A DNA stretch of 64,000 nucleotides, taken from Streptomyces laurentii. GTDB lineage: Bacteria > Actinomycetota > Actinomycetes > Streptomycetales > Streptomycetaceae. The stretch lies in assembly GCA_002355495.1 (NCBI GenBank), contig AP017424.1:1612001-1676000 (forward strand), written 5' to 3'. The notes under the pieces are model-generated. The model did not search any database. It was not told the origin of the DNA and saw only the letters and a list, made by a program, of their open reading frames with translations. Of the stretch, positions 1 through 11,379 are shown piece by piece. Every line of letters begins with the position of its first letter. Position 1 is the stretch's first letter. The position numbers were made by a program, and so were the translations under genes.

Positions 1-1599
1 GGCGAAGATCTCCGGCAGCGCCACGACACCGTCGGCGCCCGTCTTCAGGCCCGTGAGGGTACGGACGGCGGTGCCGTCGGCGGCCTTGAAGAAGGGGCCC
101 TCGGTGGCGGGCTTCGCGTCGTCGGCCGAAGTGACGAAGGTGGCGGTGACGGTGACCTTGGCAGCGGCCTTGCCGCCCTCGGTGGCCTTGACCCGTACCT
201 CGTCCGCGAACCGGCCGCCGGTCGCGGCGGAGAGCTCCTTGGCGTCGACGCGGGCGAGGGCGTCGGCCCGGCGCTCGGTGACGGTGCCCTGGAACGAGAC
301 GGCCTTCAGGCCGCTCGCGCCGACCACGGAGGCGCTGACGGCGAAGTCCCCGGTCTTCTCACCGGCCTTGAGCTCCGGCGTGGCGGCCGTGCCTTCCTTG
401 CCGGTGGCGACGGTGAGCTCGCGCAGGCCGCCCAGGGCGAAGCGGGTGTCCGTGCCGTCGCCGATCACGAAGCGGATCCGGACGCCCTCGACGGGCTTGC
501 CCGCCTTGTCGAGCACCCGGACCGCGGGACGGCCGGCGAAGGTCCGACCGGCGGTGGCGGTGAGGGCGCCGGGGGCGGTGCTCTCGAACCGTACGACCGC
601 GGTCGCCGGGTCGCCGGCCGGCGGGGCGGGCGGGGTCGGCGGCTTCGGGGTGGGCGTGCCGGGCTTGTGCGGCGCCGGCGGGTTCTTGACCGGCGGCTTC
701 GGTGCCACGGGCGGCTTGAGGCCCGGAGCCGTACCGGCGGGCGTACGGCCCCGGCCGTCGCTGCGGCCGACGGGAAGCACACCGGTGCCGTCGGGCACCT
801 GGTGGGTGCCGCGCTTGTAGTACTCGACCCAGGAGAGCACCGTGTTCAGGTACTCGCGGGAGTGGTTGTAGCTGAGGACGGCCTTGTCCAGGTCGGCCTT
901 GACCGCGAGGTTGCGGTCGTTGGCGCACAGGTAGAGGCCGGCGGCCTGGGCCGCGTCGTAGATGTTGTTCGGGTCCTTCTTGCCGTCGGCGTTGGCGTCC
1001 TGGCCCCAGGTCGCCCAGGTGGACGGGATGAACTGCATCGGACCGACCGCCCGGTCGTACCGGGAGTCGGTGTCGTAGGCACCGCCGTCGGTGTCGGGGA
1101 TGTTGGCGAACGCGCCACCGGCCAGCACGGGGCCGAGGATCGGCGAGAACGTGGTGCCGTTGGCGTCGACCCGGCCGCCGCGCGCCTGTCCCGACTCGAC
1201 CTTGCCTATGCCGGCGAGCAGCTGCCAGGGCAGGTTGCAGTTCGGATCGGTGGAGCGAATCGATTCCTCGGCGCGCTTGTAGGCGGCGAGGACCGTCGCC
1301 GGTATGCCCGCCTCGGCGGGGCCGGTGACGACCGGCGTGGTCGGCACGACGACGCCCGGCTTGTTCGGCGTGTCCAGCGGCGGAAGATCCGTGTGGTACG
1401 GCGAGTTGCCGGAGGCCGAACCGTCCGGCGGCGTCGCGGTGTCGCCCGCGCCGAGCGGCACGTCGCCGCCCGCGGTGTCCGTGGACGGAGGGATGACGTT
1501 CTCCGGAGCCTGCGAGGCGGCCAGCGCGGCGACGGCCGCGGCCACGATCGCGCCACTGGCGGCTCCCCTGCGCAGCCGACGGCCCAAGTGCCCTGCCAT
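1..1599 (-). CDS. Secreted lytic murein transglycosylase with Ig-like C-terminal domains (3' end outside window)
   Basis: Exported enzyme predicted to cleave peptidoglycan glycan strands. The ATG at 1599 is preceded by a GGGGAGGGA Shine-Dalgarno. The frame stays open for 533 codons to the left edge, so the C-terminus is missing. An Arg-rich n-region and an Ala-rich hydrophobic core (about residues 13-30) form a signal peptide. The soluble lytic transglycosylase fold spans about residues 95-235, with the probable catalytic Glu135 in GKVESGQ, then GPMQFIPSTW and a C-terminal SYNHSREYL motif. A Pro/Lys-rich linker (about 260-300) follows, then a region resembling bacterial Ig-like (Big_1) repeats. 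Known of the family: such proteins act in wall turnover during growth and sporulation. The substrate is inferred from family only. Confidence 0.85.
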   Translation of the reverse strand, partial: MAGHLGRRLRRGAASGAIVAAAVAALAASQAPENVIPPSTDTAGGDVPLGAGDTATPPDGSASGNSPYHTDLPPLDTPNKPGVVVPTTPVVTGPAEAGIPATVLAAYKRAEESIRSTDPNCNLPWQLLAGIGKVESGQARGGRVDANGTTFSPILGPVLAGGAFANIPDTDGGAYDTDSRYDRAVGPMQFIPSTWATWGQDANADGKKDPNNIYDAAQAAGLYLCANDRNLAVKADLDKAVLSYNHSREYLNTVLSWVEYYKRGTHQVPDGTGVLPVGRSDGRGRTPAGTAPGLKPPVAPKPPVKNPPAPHKPGTPTPKPPTPPAPPAGDPATAVVRFESTAPGALTATAGRTFAGRPAVRVLDKAGKPVEGVRIRFVIGDGTDTRFALGGLRELTVATGKEGTAATPELKAGEKTGDFAVSASVVGASGLKAVSFQGTVTERRADALARVDAKELSAATGGRFADEVRVKATEGGKAAAKVTVTATFVTSADDAKPATEGPFFKAADGTAVRTLTGLKTGADGVVALPEIFA

Positions 1600-1792
1600 G
1601 CGTGTGGTCCCTCCCCGAATACCCCATCCGCGCCACGGGCGCGGCTCCGACCCGCCGACCTTATGTCAACTCCGGGCGGCGGAACACCGGGTCATGACCG
1701 TGTTTCACGGTTTCGTCACCACTCGGCCGTCCACGTGTTCGACCTCGGGGCGTCCTGAATACTGAAGGTCACACCGGACGAGGGGGATTCGC

Positions 1793-2662
1793 GTGCCGTT
1801 CACGCTCAGCCACGCCGCCGCGGTACTGCCGGGCATCCGCCGCGGCGGGACGGCGCGCGGGCCGCTGGTGGCCTCGGCGCTGGTCGCCGGATCTTTCGCA
1901 CCCGACATGACGTACTTCGCCGACAGCGTCGTCCCCGGCGCCGCGGAGTTCGGGACCGTCACGCACTCGCTGCCCGGGATCGTGACCGTCGACGTGCTCG
2001 TCACGGCCGCGCTGGTGGCGCTGTGGCTGATGGTGCGTGAGCCGCTGGTGGCCCTGCTGCCGACGCGGTGGCGCGGCCGGGTGTACGGGGCGGTGCGCGG
2101 CCGGCCGTGGCGGGAGCGGCACCCGGCGGCCCTGGTGTGCATGCTCGCCGTGTCGGCGGCGATCGGCTCGGCCACCCATGTCGGCTGGGACGCGTTCACC
2201 CACCACGACCGGTGGGGCACCCGGGTGGTCCCGGTGCTCGGCGAGACCGTGGCGGCGGGCCTGCCCGGCTACTTCTACCTCCAGTACGGGAGTTCGGTGC
2301 TGGCCGCCGCGCTGCTGGTGTGGTGGGCGGTCCGGGAACTGCGCACGGCGTCGGCGAACACCCCGCGGCCGGCCGCGGCGGACGCCCTCGTCGGCCGGGG
2401 CCGGCTGCTCTCGGGCGCGCTGATCGCCGTGTGCGTGCTGGGCTTCGCGGCCCATCGGGTGCTGCGCTGGTACGCGTACTGGGGCCGGATCGCAACGCCG
2501 CTCGACATCGTCCCGACTCTCTGTTTCGGGGTGGGCGCGGGACTGGTCGTCGGCCTGGTGCTGTACGGCGCCGGGATGCGGCTGTGGCCGCTCGCCGCAC
2601 CGCGTACGGCCGCGGCCTCCGAGGCCCCGCGGGTGCCGGAGCCGGCCCGCCCGGGACGCTGA
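1793..2662 (+). CDS. DUF4184 family integral membrane protein
   Basis: A 289-residue protein beginning MPFTLSHAAAVLP, the signature opening of the DUF4184 family. His and Asp residues stand at the membrane ends (SHAA, APDMTYF, THSLPG, HVGWDAFTHHDRWG), with several hydrophobic segments: about residues 60-80, 105-125, 160-180, 205-225 and 245-265. The repeated conserved His/Asp clusters resemble membrane-bound metal-dependent hydrolases (YdjM-like), but no activity is established for the family. It is transcribed alone and converges on polA across a strong hairpin. The 193 bases upstream, to the transglycosylase start, hold both promoters, but I could not place boxes confidently. Confidence 0.8.
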   Translation: MPFTLSHAAAVLPGIRRGGTARGPLVASALVAGSFAPDMTYFADSVVPGAAEFGTVTHSLPGIVTVDVLVTAALVALWLMVREPLVALLPTRWRGRVYGAVRGRPWRERHPAALVCMLAVSAAIGSATHVGWDAFTHHDRWGTRVVPVLGETVAAGLPGYFYLQYGSSVLAAALLVWWAVRELRTASANTPRPAAADALVGRGRLLSGALIAVCVLGFAAHRVLRWYAYWGRIATPLDIVPTLCFGVGAGLVVGLVLYGAGMRLWPLAAPRTAAASEAPRVPEPARPGR

Positions 2663-2687
2663 CCGCGCGCACCGGCGTACGGAAGAG

Positions 2688-2721
2688 GGGCGGGGCCCGG
2701 CCGGCTGGCCGGGCCCCGCCC
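2688..2721. terminator. Bidirectional terminator between the DUF4184 gene and polA
   Basis: A 15-bp perfect GC stem (2688-2702 with 2707-2721) closes a GGCT tetraloop, placed between two convergent stop codons. There is no U-tract, which is usual for Streptomyces terminators. Confidence 0.8.
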
Positions 2722-2737
2722 TTCTCGTCTCACCCGC

Positions 2738-5458
2738 TCAGTGCGCGGCCGAGTCCCAGTCCCGGCCGACACCCACCGACACGTCCAGCGGGGCCCGCAG
2801 CTCCACGGCCGCGCCCATCCGGGTGCGGACCAGTTCCTCGACCCGCTCGCGCTCGCCGGGGGCGATCTCCAGCACGATTTCGTCGTGGACCTGGAGGAGC
2901 ATGCGGGACGCGAGGCCCGCTTCCGTCAGGGCCTGGTCGACGTCGAGCATGGCGACCTTGACGATGTCGGCCGCGGTGCCCTGGATCGGGGCGTTGAGCG
3001 CCATGCGCTCGGCGGCCTCGCGGCGCTGGCGGTTGTCGCTGTTGAGGTCCGGGAGGTAGCGGCGGCGGCCGAGCATGGTCTCGGTGTAGCCGGTGGCGCG
3101 GGCCTCGTCGACGACCCGGCGCAGGTAGTCCCGCACCCCGCCGAACCGCTCGAAGTAGGTGTCCATCAGACCGCGCGCCTCGGCGGGTTCGATGCCCAGC
3201 TGCTGCGACAGACCGAAGGCCGACAGACCGTACGCCAGGCCGTACGACATGGCCTTGATCTTGCGGCGCATCTCCGGGTCGACGGCGGACCGCTCGACGC
3301 CGAAGACCTGCGAGGCGACCGTGGTGTGCAGGTCCTCGCCGGAGGTGAACGCCTCGATCAGGCCCTCGTCCTCGGACAGATGGGCCATCACGCGCAGTTC
3401 GATCTGGCTGTAGTCGGCGGTCATGAGGCTCTCGAAGCCCTCGCCGACGACGAAGCCGTGCCGGATCGCGCGGCCCTCGTCCGTCCGCACCGGCACGTTC
3501 TGCAGGTTGGGGTCGGTGGAGGACAGCCGGCCGGTCGCGGCGGTGGTCTGGCTGAACGTGGTGCGGATCCGGCCGTCGGCGGCGACCGTCTTGATCAGGC
3601 CCTCGACGGTGGACCGCAGCCGGGCCTGCTCACGGTGCCGGAGCATGATCACCGGGAGCTCGTGCTCGGTCTGGCCCGCGAGCCAGGCCAGCGCGTCGGC
3701 GTCCGTGGTGTAGCCGGTCTTGGTCTTCTTCGTCTTGGGCAGGTTCAGCTCGCCGAAGAAGACCTCCTGGAGCTGCTTGGGCGAGCCCAGGTTGAACTCG
3801 TGGCCGACGGAGGCGTGCGCCTCCTTCACGGCCTGCTGGACGGCGCCCGCGAACTGCTGCTCCAGGGCCTCCAGGTGGTCCCGGTCGGCGGCGATGCCGT
3901 GCCGCTCCAGACGGGCGAGGAGCGCGGAGGTCGGCAGCTCGACGTCGTGCAGCAGCTCCTTGGCGCCGACCTCGGCGAGCTTGTCGTCGAACGCGTCGGC
4001 CAGGTCGAGGACGGCGCGAGCCTGGGTCATCAGGGCCTCGGCCTCGGCGGTGTCCTCGGCGCCGAAGGCGAGCTGGCCGTCGGACGCGGCGGCCGGGGCG
4101 AGTTCGCGGCCCAGGTACTCCAGCGAGAGCGCGTCCAGGGCGAAGGTACGGCGGCCGGGCTTGACCAGGTACGCGGCGAGCGCGGTGTCCATGGTGACGC
4201 CGTCGACGCTCCAGCCATGCTCGGGGAAGACCCGCATGGCGCCCTTGGCGTTGTGCAGGACCTTGGGGCGCTCGGGGTCGGCGAGCCAGCCCGCCCACGC
4301 CTGCTCGTCGGCCTCGTCGAGCTCGGCCGGGTCGAACCAGGCGGCGGCCCCGTCGCCGGTGGCGAGGGCCACCTCGGCGACATTGCCGGTGCCGAGCGCC
4401 CAGCTGTCGACGGTGGCGACACCGAGCGGCTTGGCGCCGTGCTCGGCCAGCCACGGCGCCAGCTCGCCCGTGCCGAGGACCGTGAAGTCCAGCTCGACGC
4501 CGGGCTCCGGCTCGGCGGCGGTCTCCTCGGCGGTACCGGGGTCGACGGCGAAGAGCCGCTCGCGCAGCGAGGGGTTGCGGATCTCCAGGGTGTCCAGGAG
4601 CAGCGCGATCGCCTTGCGGTCGTACGGCTCGCGGGCCAGCTCCCCGACCGTCTTCGACAGCTCGACGTCGCGGACCATCTCGGTCAGCCGGCGGTTGAGC
4701 TTCACCGCCTCCAGGTGGTCACGGAGGTTCTGGCCGGCCACGCCCTTGACCTCGTCGGCACGCTCGACCAGCTCGGCGAACGACCCGAACTGGTTGATCC
4801 ACTTCGCGGCGGTCTTCTCGCCGACCTTCGGGATGCCGGGCAGGTTGTCCGACGGGTCGCCGCGCAGCGCCGCGAAGTCCGGGTACTGCGAGGGCGACAG
4901 ACCGTACTTCTCCTGCACCTTCTCCGGCGTGAACCGGGTCAGCTCGGAGACGCCCTTGGTCGGGTAGAGCACCGTGGTGTGCTCGGTGACCAGCTGGAAG
5001 GAGTCGCGGTCACCGGTGACGATGAGGACCTCGAAGCCCGCGGCCTCGGCCTGGGTCGCGAGGGTGGCGATGACGTCGTCCGCCTCGAACCCGTCGACGG
5101 CGAAGCGCGGCGCGTGCATCGCGTCCAGCAGCTCGCCGATCAGCTCGACCTGCCCCCGGAACTCGTCGGGGGTGCTGGAGCGGTTCGCCTTGTACTCGGG
5201 GAACTCCTGGGAACGCCACGTCTTGCGCGACACGTCGAACGCGACGGCGAAATGCGTGGGCGCCTCGTCGCGGAGCGTGTTCGCGAGCATGGAGGCGAAT
5301 CCGTAGATCGCGTTCGTCGGCTGCCCCGTCGCGGTGGTGAAATTCTCCGCGGGCAGTGCGAAGAACGCCCGGTACGCCAGGGAGTGCCCGTCCATGAGGA
5401 GCAGGCGCGGGCGGTTCGCTTCGGTCACATCGGTCTTCTTCGCTGCTGTCTCGGCCAC
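2738..5458 (-). CDS. polA: DNA polymerase I
   Basis: Repair and Okazaki-fragment polymerase of 906 residues, the usual actinobacterial length. Start chosen at the GTG at 5458 (VAETAAKKTDV...), 9-10 bases after GGCAGGA; the frame stays open upstream but without family resemblance. Domains: 5'-nuclease at about residues 20-310 (LLMDGHSLAYRAFFA, GDRDSFQLV, GDPSDNLPGIPKVG); a degenerate 3'-5' exonuclease-like region at about 320-500 without a visible DxE pair, so proofreading is probably absent as in other actinobacterial PolA; and the polymerase domain to the end, with motif A (TADYSQIELRVMAH), motif B (RRKIKAMSYGLAYG) and motif C (LQVHDEIVLE). Transcribed alone, divergent from the molybdopterin oxidoreductase. 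Confidence 0.97.
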   Translation of the reverse strand: MAETAAKKTDVTEANRPRLLLMDGHSLAYRAFFALPAENFTTATGQPTNAIYGFASMLANTLRDEAPTHFAVAFDVSRKTWRSQEFPEYKANRSSTPDEFRGQVELIGELLDAMHAPRFAVDGFEADDVIATLATQAEAAGFEVLIVTGDRDSFQLVTEHTTVLYPTKGVSELTRFTPEKVQEKYGLSPSQYPDFAALRGDPSDNLPGIPKVGEKTAAKWINQFGSFAELVERADEVKGVAGQNLRDHLEAVKLNRRLTEMVRDVELSKTVGELAREPYDRKAIALLLDTLEIRNPSLRERLFAVDPGTAEETAAEPEPGVELDFTVLGTGELAPWLAEHGAKPLGVATVDSWALGTGNVAEVALATGDGAAAWFDPAELDEADEQAWAGWLADPERPKVLHNAKGAMRVFPEHGWSVDGVTMDTALAAYLVKPGRRTFALDALSLEYLGRELAPAAASDGQLAFGAEDTAEAEALMTQARAVLDLADAFDDKLAEVGAKELLHDVELPTSALLARLERHGIAADRDHLEALEQQFAGAVQQAVKEAHASVGHEFNLGSPKQLQEVFFGELNLPKTKKTKTGYTTDADALAWLAGQTEHELPVIMLRHREQARLRSTVEGLIKTVAADGRIRTTFSQTTAATGRLSSTDPNLQNVPVRTDEGRAIRHGFVVGEGFESLMTADYSQIELRVMAHLSEDEGLIEAFTSGEDLHTTVASQVFGVERSAVDPEMRRKIKAMSYGLAYGLSAFGLSQQLGIEPAEARGLMDTYFERFGGVRDYLRRVVDEARATGYTETMLGRRRYLPDLNSDNRQRREAAERMALNAPIQGTAADIVKVAMLDVDQALTEAGLASRMLLQVHDEIVLEIAPGERERVEELVRTRMGAAVELRAPLDVSVGVGRDWDSAAH

Positions 5459-5696
5459 GGAACGATCCTGCCACGCGCCACGGACATTCCGGTCCACGCG
5501 AGCCGGGACGCGATGCCGCGCACGAGGCGGACGCGAGAGGGACACGAGACGCGCGCGAGGAGGGCCCGAGACCGGTACGAGGGTGCGCGGGGTCCGCGCC
5601 GGCGGCGGGCCCGGTCCGTACGGCCCGTACATCCGCCCGTACATCCGTCCGTACCTCCGCGGGTTCCGCGCATCCACCGCGTCACCGCGCGCGTAC

Positions 5697-5764
5697 GGGA
5701 CATATACGGACCGCGGACGGGCCGGATCCGGGCCACGGGCGGGACATATACGGACCGCGGACGG
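5697..5764 (+). repeat. Two identical 24-bp direct repeats upstream of the FdhF-like gene
   Basis: The 436-base polA/FdhF intergenic region (5459-5894) has no credible gene. It carries two exact copies of a 24-base sequence with core ACATATACGGACCGCGG, at 5697-5720 and 5741-5764. Their starts are 44 bases apart, about four helical turns. Just upstream (about 5627-5660) a roughly 12-base CGTACATCCG-type unit occurs three times. Placement suggests regulator binding for the downstream gene, but this is inference. Confidence 0.6.
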
Positions 5765-5894
5765 ACCGTTTCCGGCCGGTGCGCGGACCGCACGTGGCCG
5801 GTTCCCGGTGGCCCGTGACAGGATCGGAGACAGAGACACAGAGGACGGCACCCGCGTCCTTCCGTATTCCGCCCAGGGCTCGAAGGAGAGCGCG

Positions 5895-8177
<2,283 letters not shown>

Positions 8178-8190
8178 CCATTAAGCGTTT

Positions 8191-8228
8191 GCTCAGGCGG
8201 CCGGCCCCGGTGGGCCGGCCGCCTGAGC
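8191..8228. terminator. Terminator-like hairpin after the FdhF-like gene
   Basis: A 17-bp perfect stem (8191-8207 with 8212-8228) with a CGGT loop begins 13 bases after the stop and ends 26 bases before the thioesterase ATG. It should reduce read-through into the thioesterase gene. Confidence 0.8.
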
Positions 8229-8254
8229 CGTACGAGGACGAACGGAGCCTGACC

Positions 8255-8758
8255 ATGGGTGAGCAGCAGCACGTGAAGTTCCCGCAGGAGGTCATCGACG
8301 AGTACGCGGCGCTCGGCGTGGACCTGCCGGCGCTCTTCTCGGCCGGACACCTCGGCACCCGGATGGGCGTGCGAATCCTGGAGGCGTCCGCCGACCGCGT
8401 CGTCGGCAGCATGCCGGTCGAGGGCAACACCCAGCCGTACGGACTGCTGCACGGCGGCGCCTCCGCGGTCCTGGCCGAGACCCTCGGCTCGATCGGCGCG
8501 ATGCTGCACGGCGGCCTCACCCGCATCGCGGTGGGCGTCGACCTGAACTGCACGCACCACCGCGGGGTCCGCGACGGCCAGGTGACCGGCGTCGCCACGC
8601 CCGTCCACCGGGGCCGCTCGACCGCCACGTACGAGATCGTCATCACCGACGAGCAGGGCAAGCGGGTCTGCTCGGCACGGCTCACCTGCATGCTCAAGGA
8701 GGTCGGCGCCAACGACGCGGCGGTGCTCCCGGACGCCGGCCGCGCCGACAACGCCTGA
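8255..8758 (+). CDS. PaaI-type hotdog-fold acyl-CoA thioesterase
   Basis: A 167-residue single-domain protein. The hotdog core contains the PaaI/4-hydroxybenzoyl-CoA thioesterase signature TQPYGLLHGGASAVLAETLG (about residues 60-80), where HGG and the following acidic residue shape the active site, and later strands VDLNCTHHRGVRDGQV and RSTATYEIVI. Members hydrolyse small or aromatic acyl-CoA thioesters; the substrate cannot be read from sequence. The ATG at 8255 has a weak GGAGCC ribosome-binding site. It lies between two strong hairpins and is probably monocistronic. Confidence 0.88.
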   Translation: MGEQQHVKFPQEVIDEYAALGVDLPALFSAGHLGTRMGVRILEASADRVVGSMPVEGNTQPYGLLHGGASAVLAETLGSIGAMLHGGLTRIAVGVDLNCTHHRGVRDGQVTGVATPVHRGRSTATYEIVITDEQGKRVCSARLTCMLKEVGANDAAVLPDAGRADNA

Positions 8759-8924
8759 CCCGGGCGCCCCGCCCCCTGTGGCCGTGCTCCTCTGACGGCC
8801 CCTGACGGCCCCCGCCGCCACGCCCCGTACCGGTGCGATCCGATCCAGCCATATACGCGGATACGGGTGGGGGTACGGACGACGGCACGGCGGCGCCGTC
8901 GAACCACCCGGGCCTCGCCCCTCC

Positions 8925-8961
8925 CTCGGCCCCGGACGGATCCCTTCCGTCCGGGGCCGAG
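8925..8961. terminator. Strong terminator hairpin after the thioesterase gene
   Basis: A 16-bp perfect inverted repeat (8925-8940 with 8946-8961) with a TCCCT loop, in the 317-base gap between the thioesterase and lipoprotein genes. The rest of the gap (8759-8924, 8962-9075) shows no gene. Confidence 0.8.
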
Positions 8962-9075
8962 CCGCGTTCCGGCCGCCGGGACACCGGGCCACCACAAGGG
9001 GTCCGTGACCGACCCCTTGCCCACGCCGCGCGGCAGCGCTTCACTGGCGTTCCGCCCATCTCGCGAGGGGCCGCC

Positions 9076-9543
9076 ATGACCGCCGTACGCCCCCGTCCCC
9101 CGGCGCGCCGACGGGCCGCCGCCGCCCTGCTCGCCGCCGGCGCCCTGACCCTCCCGCTCACCGCCTGCACCGTCCCGACCGCACCCGCCGAACGCGCCGC
9201 ACCGCAGGTCGGCACCCCTGTCACCCCCGTCGAGGTCTGCACCAGCCTGGTGGCGTACTGGGTGCGCGAAGCCCTCACGGACGGCCCGCAGGCCGGACTC
9301 GACTGGGAACAGAAAGGGATGAGCAACGAGCAGCTCGTCCTCCACGACGAGATCCTCGCCGCCGCGCGCACCGAGGAACGGCGGGCCGGCCGCGAGGCCG
9401 CCGCCGCCCTCGCCGACCGGGAGAGCCGACGACGCTGCGCGGCCGCGCACGGCGCCACCGGCAGCTCCGAGAACTGGCGCCCGCCCGGCGAACAGAGGAC
9501 ACCGACCGATCGATCCCGGCCATCCCCGACCCGGGCGTGGTGA
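9076..9543 (+). CDS. Putative small lipoprotein
   Basis: A 155-residue protein of unknown function. The ATG at 9076 follows a GAGGGG ribosome-binding site. The N-terminus is Arg-rich, then an Ala/Leu core, then the lipobox-like LPLTAC, so Cys32 is the probable lipidation site. The mature part is mostly helical and charged, with VCTSLVAYWVREAL and LVLHDEILAAARTEERRAGREAA, and ends in a low-complexity Arg/Pro/Ser tail. No enzymatic motif is visible. It lies upstream of the liv transporter but 450 bases away, so a functional link is not implied. Confidence 0.65.
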   Translation: MTAVRPRPPARRRAAAALLAAGALTLPLTACTVPTAPAERAAPQVGTPVTPVEVCTSLVAYWVREALTDGPQAGLDWEQKGMSNEQLVLHDEILAAARTEERRAGREAAAALADRESRRRCAAAHGATGSSENWRPPGEQRTPTDRSRPSPTRAW

Positions 9544-9993
9544 CTCTGCGTCACATTCACGCGAGGCCGGACCGGCACCCGGACAGAAGCCGCCGAACGG
9601 CCCCGGCCGTCCGCTGACACCACGCCGACTGTCCGATATCCGGATACCCTCGCGCACCCCCTGACAGGAGCGTGATCCACTCAAGCCCCTTAGCGGGCCT
9701 GGGTGTTCTCAGCATGCGGTCACCGGACAACCGACCGATGTGCCCGGCTTTGCCCCCGGCCCGCACACCGACTCCACCCGTCGGCATAACAAGACAGTCA
9801 CATCCTGACCTCGGCGCTAACCGTCCCTCCCTACCTGCGCCTAGAGTCACGGCCAGTCACCGCGCCGCCGGGCGCCCCCTCTGCACGGCCGCTCCACCCC
9901 GTACGGCCCGGCAACGGAAAACGGCACCTCTCTTGCTCCACTGCTCCGGCACCGCCTCGGCTCGCGGGGGCCGCGCCAGGGAAAGGATTCTTC
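9544..9993 (+). promoter_or_regulatory. 450-base non-coding region upstream of livK
   Basis: No gene is credible here. It contains a perfect 10-bp palindrome TATCCGGATA at 9637-9646 and a -10-like TAGAGT at 9842-9847, about 150 bases before the livK GTG. No -35 at standard spacing is convincing. It should contain the liv operon promoter and any nitrogen or amino-acid control sites. Confidence 0.4.
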
Positions 9994-11232
9994 GTGCGAC
10001 ACCGTTCATTGATCCTCCTCACCAGCGTTCTCACCACGGGAGCGCTCACCCTCACCGCCTGCGGATCGCGCGACGAGGGCAAGAGCGGCGGCGGTGACAC
10101 CAACGCCGGCGGCACCACCGTCGTCATCGGTGTCGACGCCCCGCTCACCGGTTCGCTCTCCGCCCTCGGCATGGGCATCAAGAACTCCGCGGACCTGGCG
10201 ATCCAGATCGCCAACAAGAACAAGGAAGTCCCCGGCGTCACCTTCAAGATGGAGGCGCTCGACGACCAGGCCGTGCCCGCCACCGGCAAGGCCAACGCCA
10301 CCAAGCTCGTCGGCATGAAGGACGTCCTCGGCGTCGTCGGCCCGCTCAACTCCGGCGTCTCCCAGTCGATGCAGGCCGACTTCGCGCGCGCCAACCTCAC
10401 CCAGATCTCCCCCGCCAACACCAGCCCGTCGCTGTCCCAGGGCGACAACTGGGGCAAGGGCGAGAAGAAGCGTCCCTTCCCGACGTACTTCCGCACCGCC
10501 ACCACCGACGTCATCCAGGGCAAGTTCGCCGCGAACTACCTCTTCAAGGACGCCGGCAAGAAGAAGGTCTTCGTCGTCAACGACAAGCAGACCTACGGCG
10601 CCGGTCTCGCCGCGATCTTCTCCGACGAGTTCAAGCGCCTCGGCGGCCAGGTCGTCGGCACCGACTCCGTCACCGTGAAGGAGACCGACTTCTCCTCCAC
10701 CGCCACCAAGATCAAGGGCTCCGGCGCCGACTCCGTCTACTTCGGCGGCCAGTACCCCGAGGGCGGTCTGCTCTCCGACCAGATCAAGAAGGCCGGCGCC
10801 AAGATCCCCACCATGGGCGGCGACGCGCTGTACGACCCCGAGTTCATCAAGGCCTCCGGCGAGTCCAACGACGGTGACCTCGCCACCTCCGTCGGCTACC
10901 CGATCGAGAAGCTCCCGAACGCCAAGAAGTTCATCGAGGACTACAAGGCGGCCGGCTACAAGGAGGCCTACTCCGCGTACGGCGGCTACTCCTACGACGC
11001 CGTCTGGTCGATCATCCAGGCCGTCAAGGCCGTCGTCGCCGACAACGGCGGCAAGGTCCCGTCCGACGCCCGCGCCAAGGTCACCCAGGCCATGGCCAAG
11101 GTCAGCTTCGACGGTGTCACCGGCACCATCTCGTACGACGAGTTCGGCGACACCACCAACAAGCAGCTCACCGTCTACACGGTCAAGAACGGCGCCTGGA
11201 CCGACCTGAAGTCCGAGACCTTCAAGGACTGA
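9994..11232 (+). CDS. livK: Branched-chain amino acid ABC transporter, substrate-binding lipoprotein
   Basis: Extracytoplasmic binding protein that captures Leu/Ile/Val-type substrates and delivers them to LivHM. The GTG at 9994 follows GAAAGGATTC. The signal peptide ends in LTLTACGS, a lipobox, so the mature protein is anchored through Cys22-23. The rest of the 412 residues is a type I periplasmic-binding fold: VVIGVDAPLTGSLSALG, VGPLNSGVSQSMQ, FFRTATTD-like segments, KKVFVVNDKQTYG, and a C-terminal GYSYDAVWSIIQAV. The first gene of livKHMGF, it is separated from livH by a perfect hairpin. That arrangement usually leaves the binding protein more abundant than the membrane parts. Confidence 0.93.
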   Translation: MRHRSLILLTSVLTTGALTLTACGSRDEGKSGGGDTNAGGTTVVIGVDAPLTGSLSALGMGIKNSADLAIQIANKNKEVPGVTFKMEALDDQAVPATGKANATKLVGMKDVLGVVGPLNSGVSQSMQADFARANLTQISPANTSPSLSQGDNWGKGEKKRPFPTYFRTATTDVIQGKFAANYLFKDAGKKKVFVVNDKQTYGAGLAAIFSDEFKRLGGQVVGTDSVTVKETDFSSTATKIKGSGADSVYFGGQYPEGGLLSDQIKKAGAKIPTMGGDALYDPEFIKASGESNDGDLATSVGYPIEKLPNAKKFIEDYKAAGYKEAYSAYGGYSYDAVWSIIQAVKAVVADNGGKVPSDARAKVTQAMAKVSFDGVTGTISYDEFGDTTNKQLTVYTVKNGAWTDLKSETFKD

Positions 11233-11312
11233 CCCCGGCGCTCCGCCCGGCCCCGCCGGGAGCCGCCTGAACCACCCGCACCACCCGCACCACCCGCACC
11301 ACCCGAACCGGA

Positions 11313-11345
11313 CCGCGCGAGGGCGCAATCAGCGCCCTCGCGCGG
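11313..11345 (+). terminator. Intra-operon hairpin (partial terminator) between livK and livH
   Basis: A 14-bp perfect stem (11313-11326 with 11332-11345) with loop AATCA, 80 bases after livK and 35 before livH. It is preceded by four copies of a CACCACCCG-type unit (about 11270-11308). Likely role: attenuation or 3'-end protection of livK mRNA. Confidence 0.7.
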
Positions 11346-11379
11346 TGTCATATCCGACAAAGCTCATCGGAGGCCCGCG

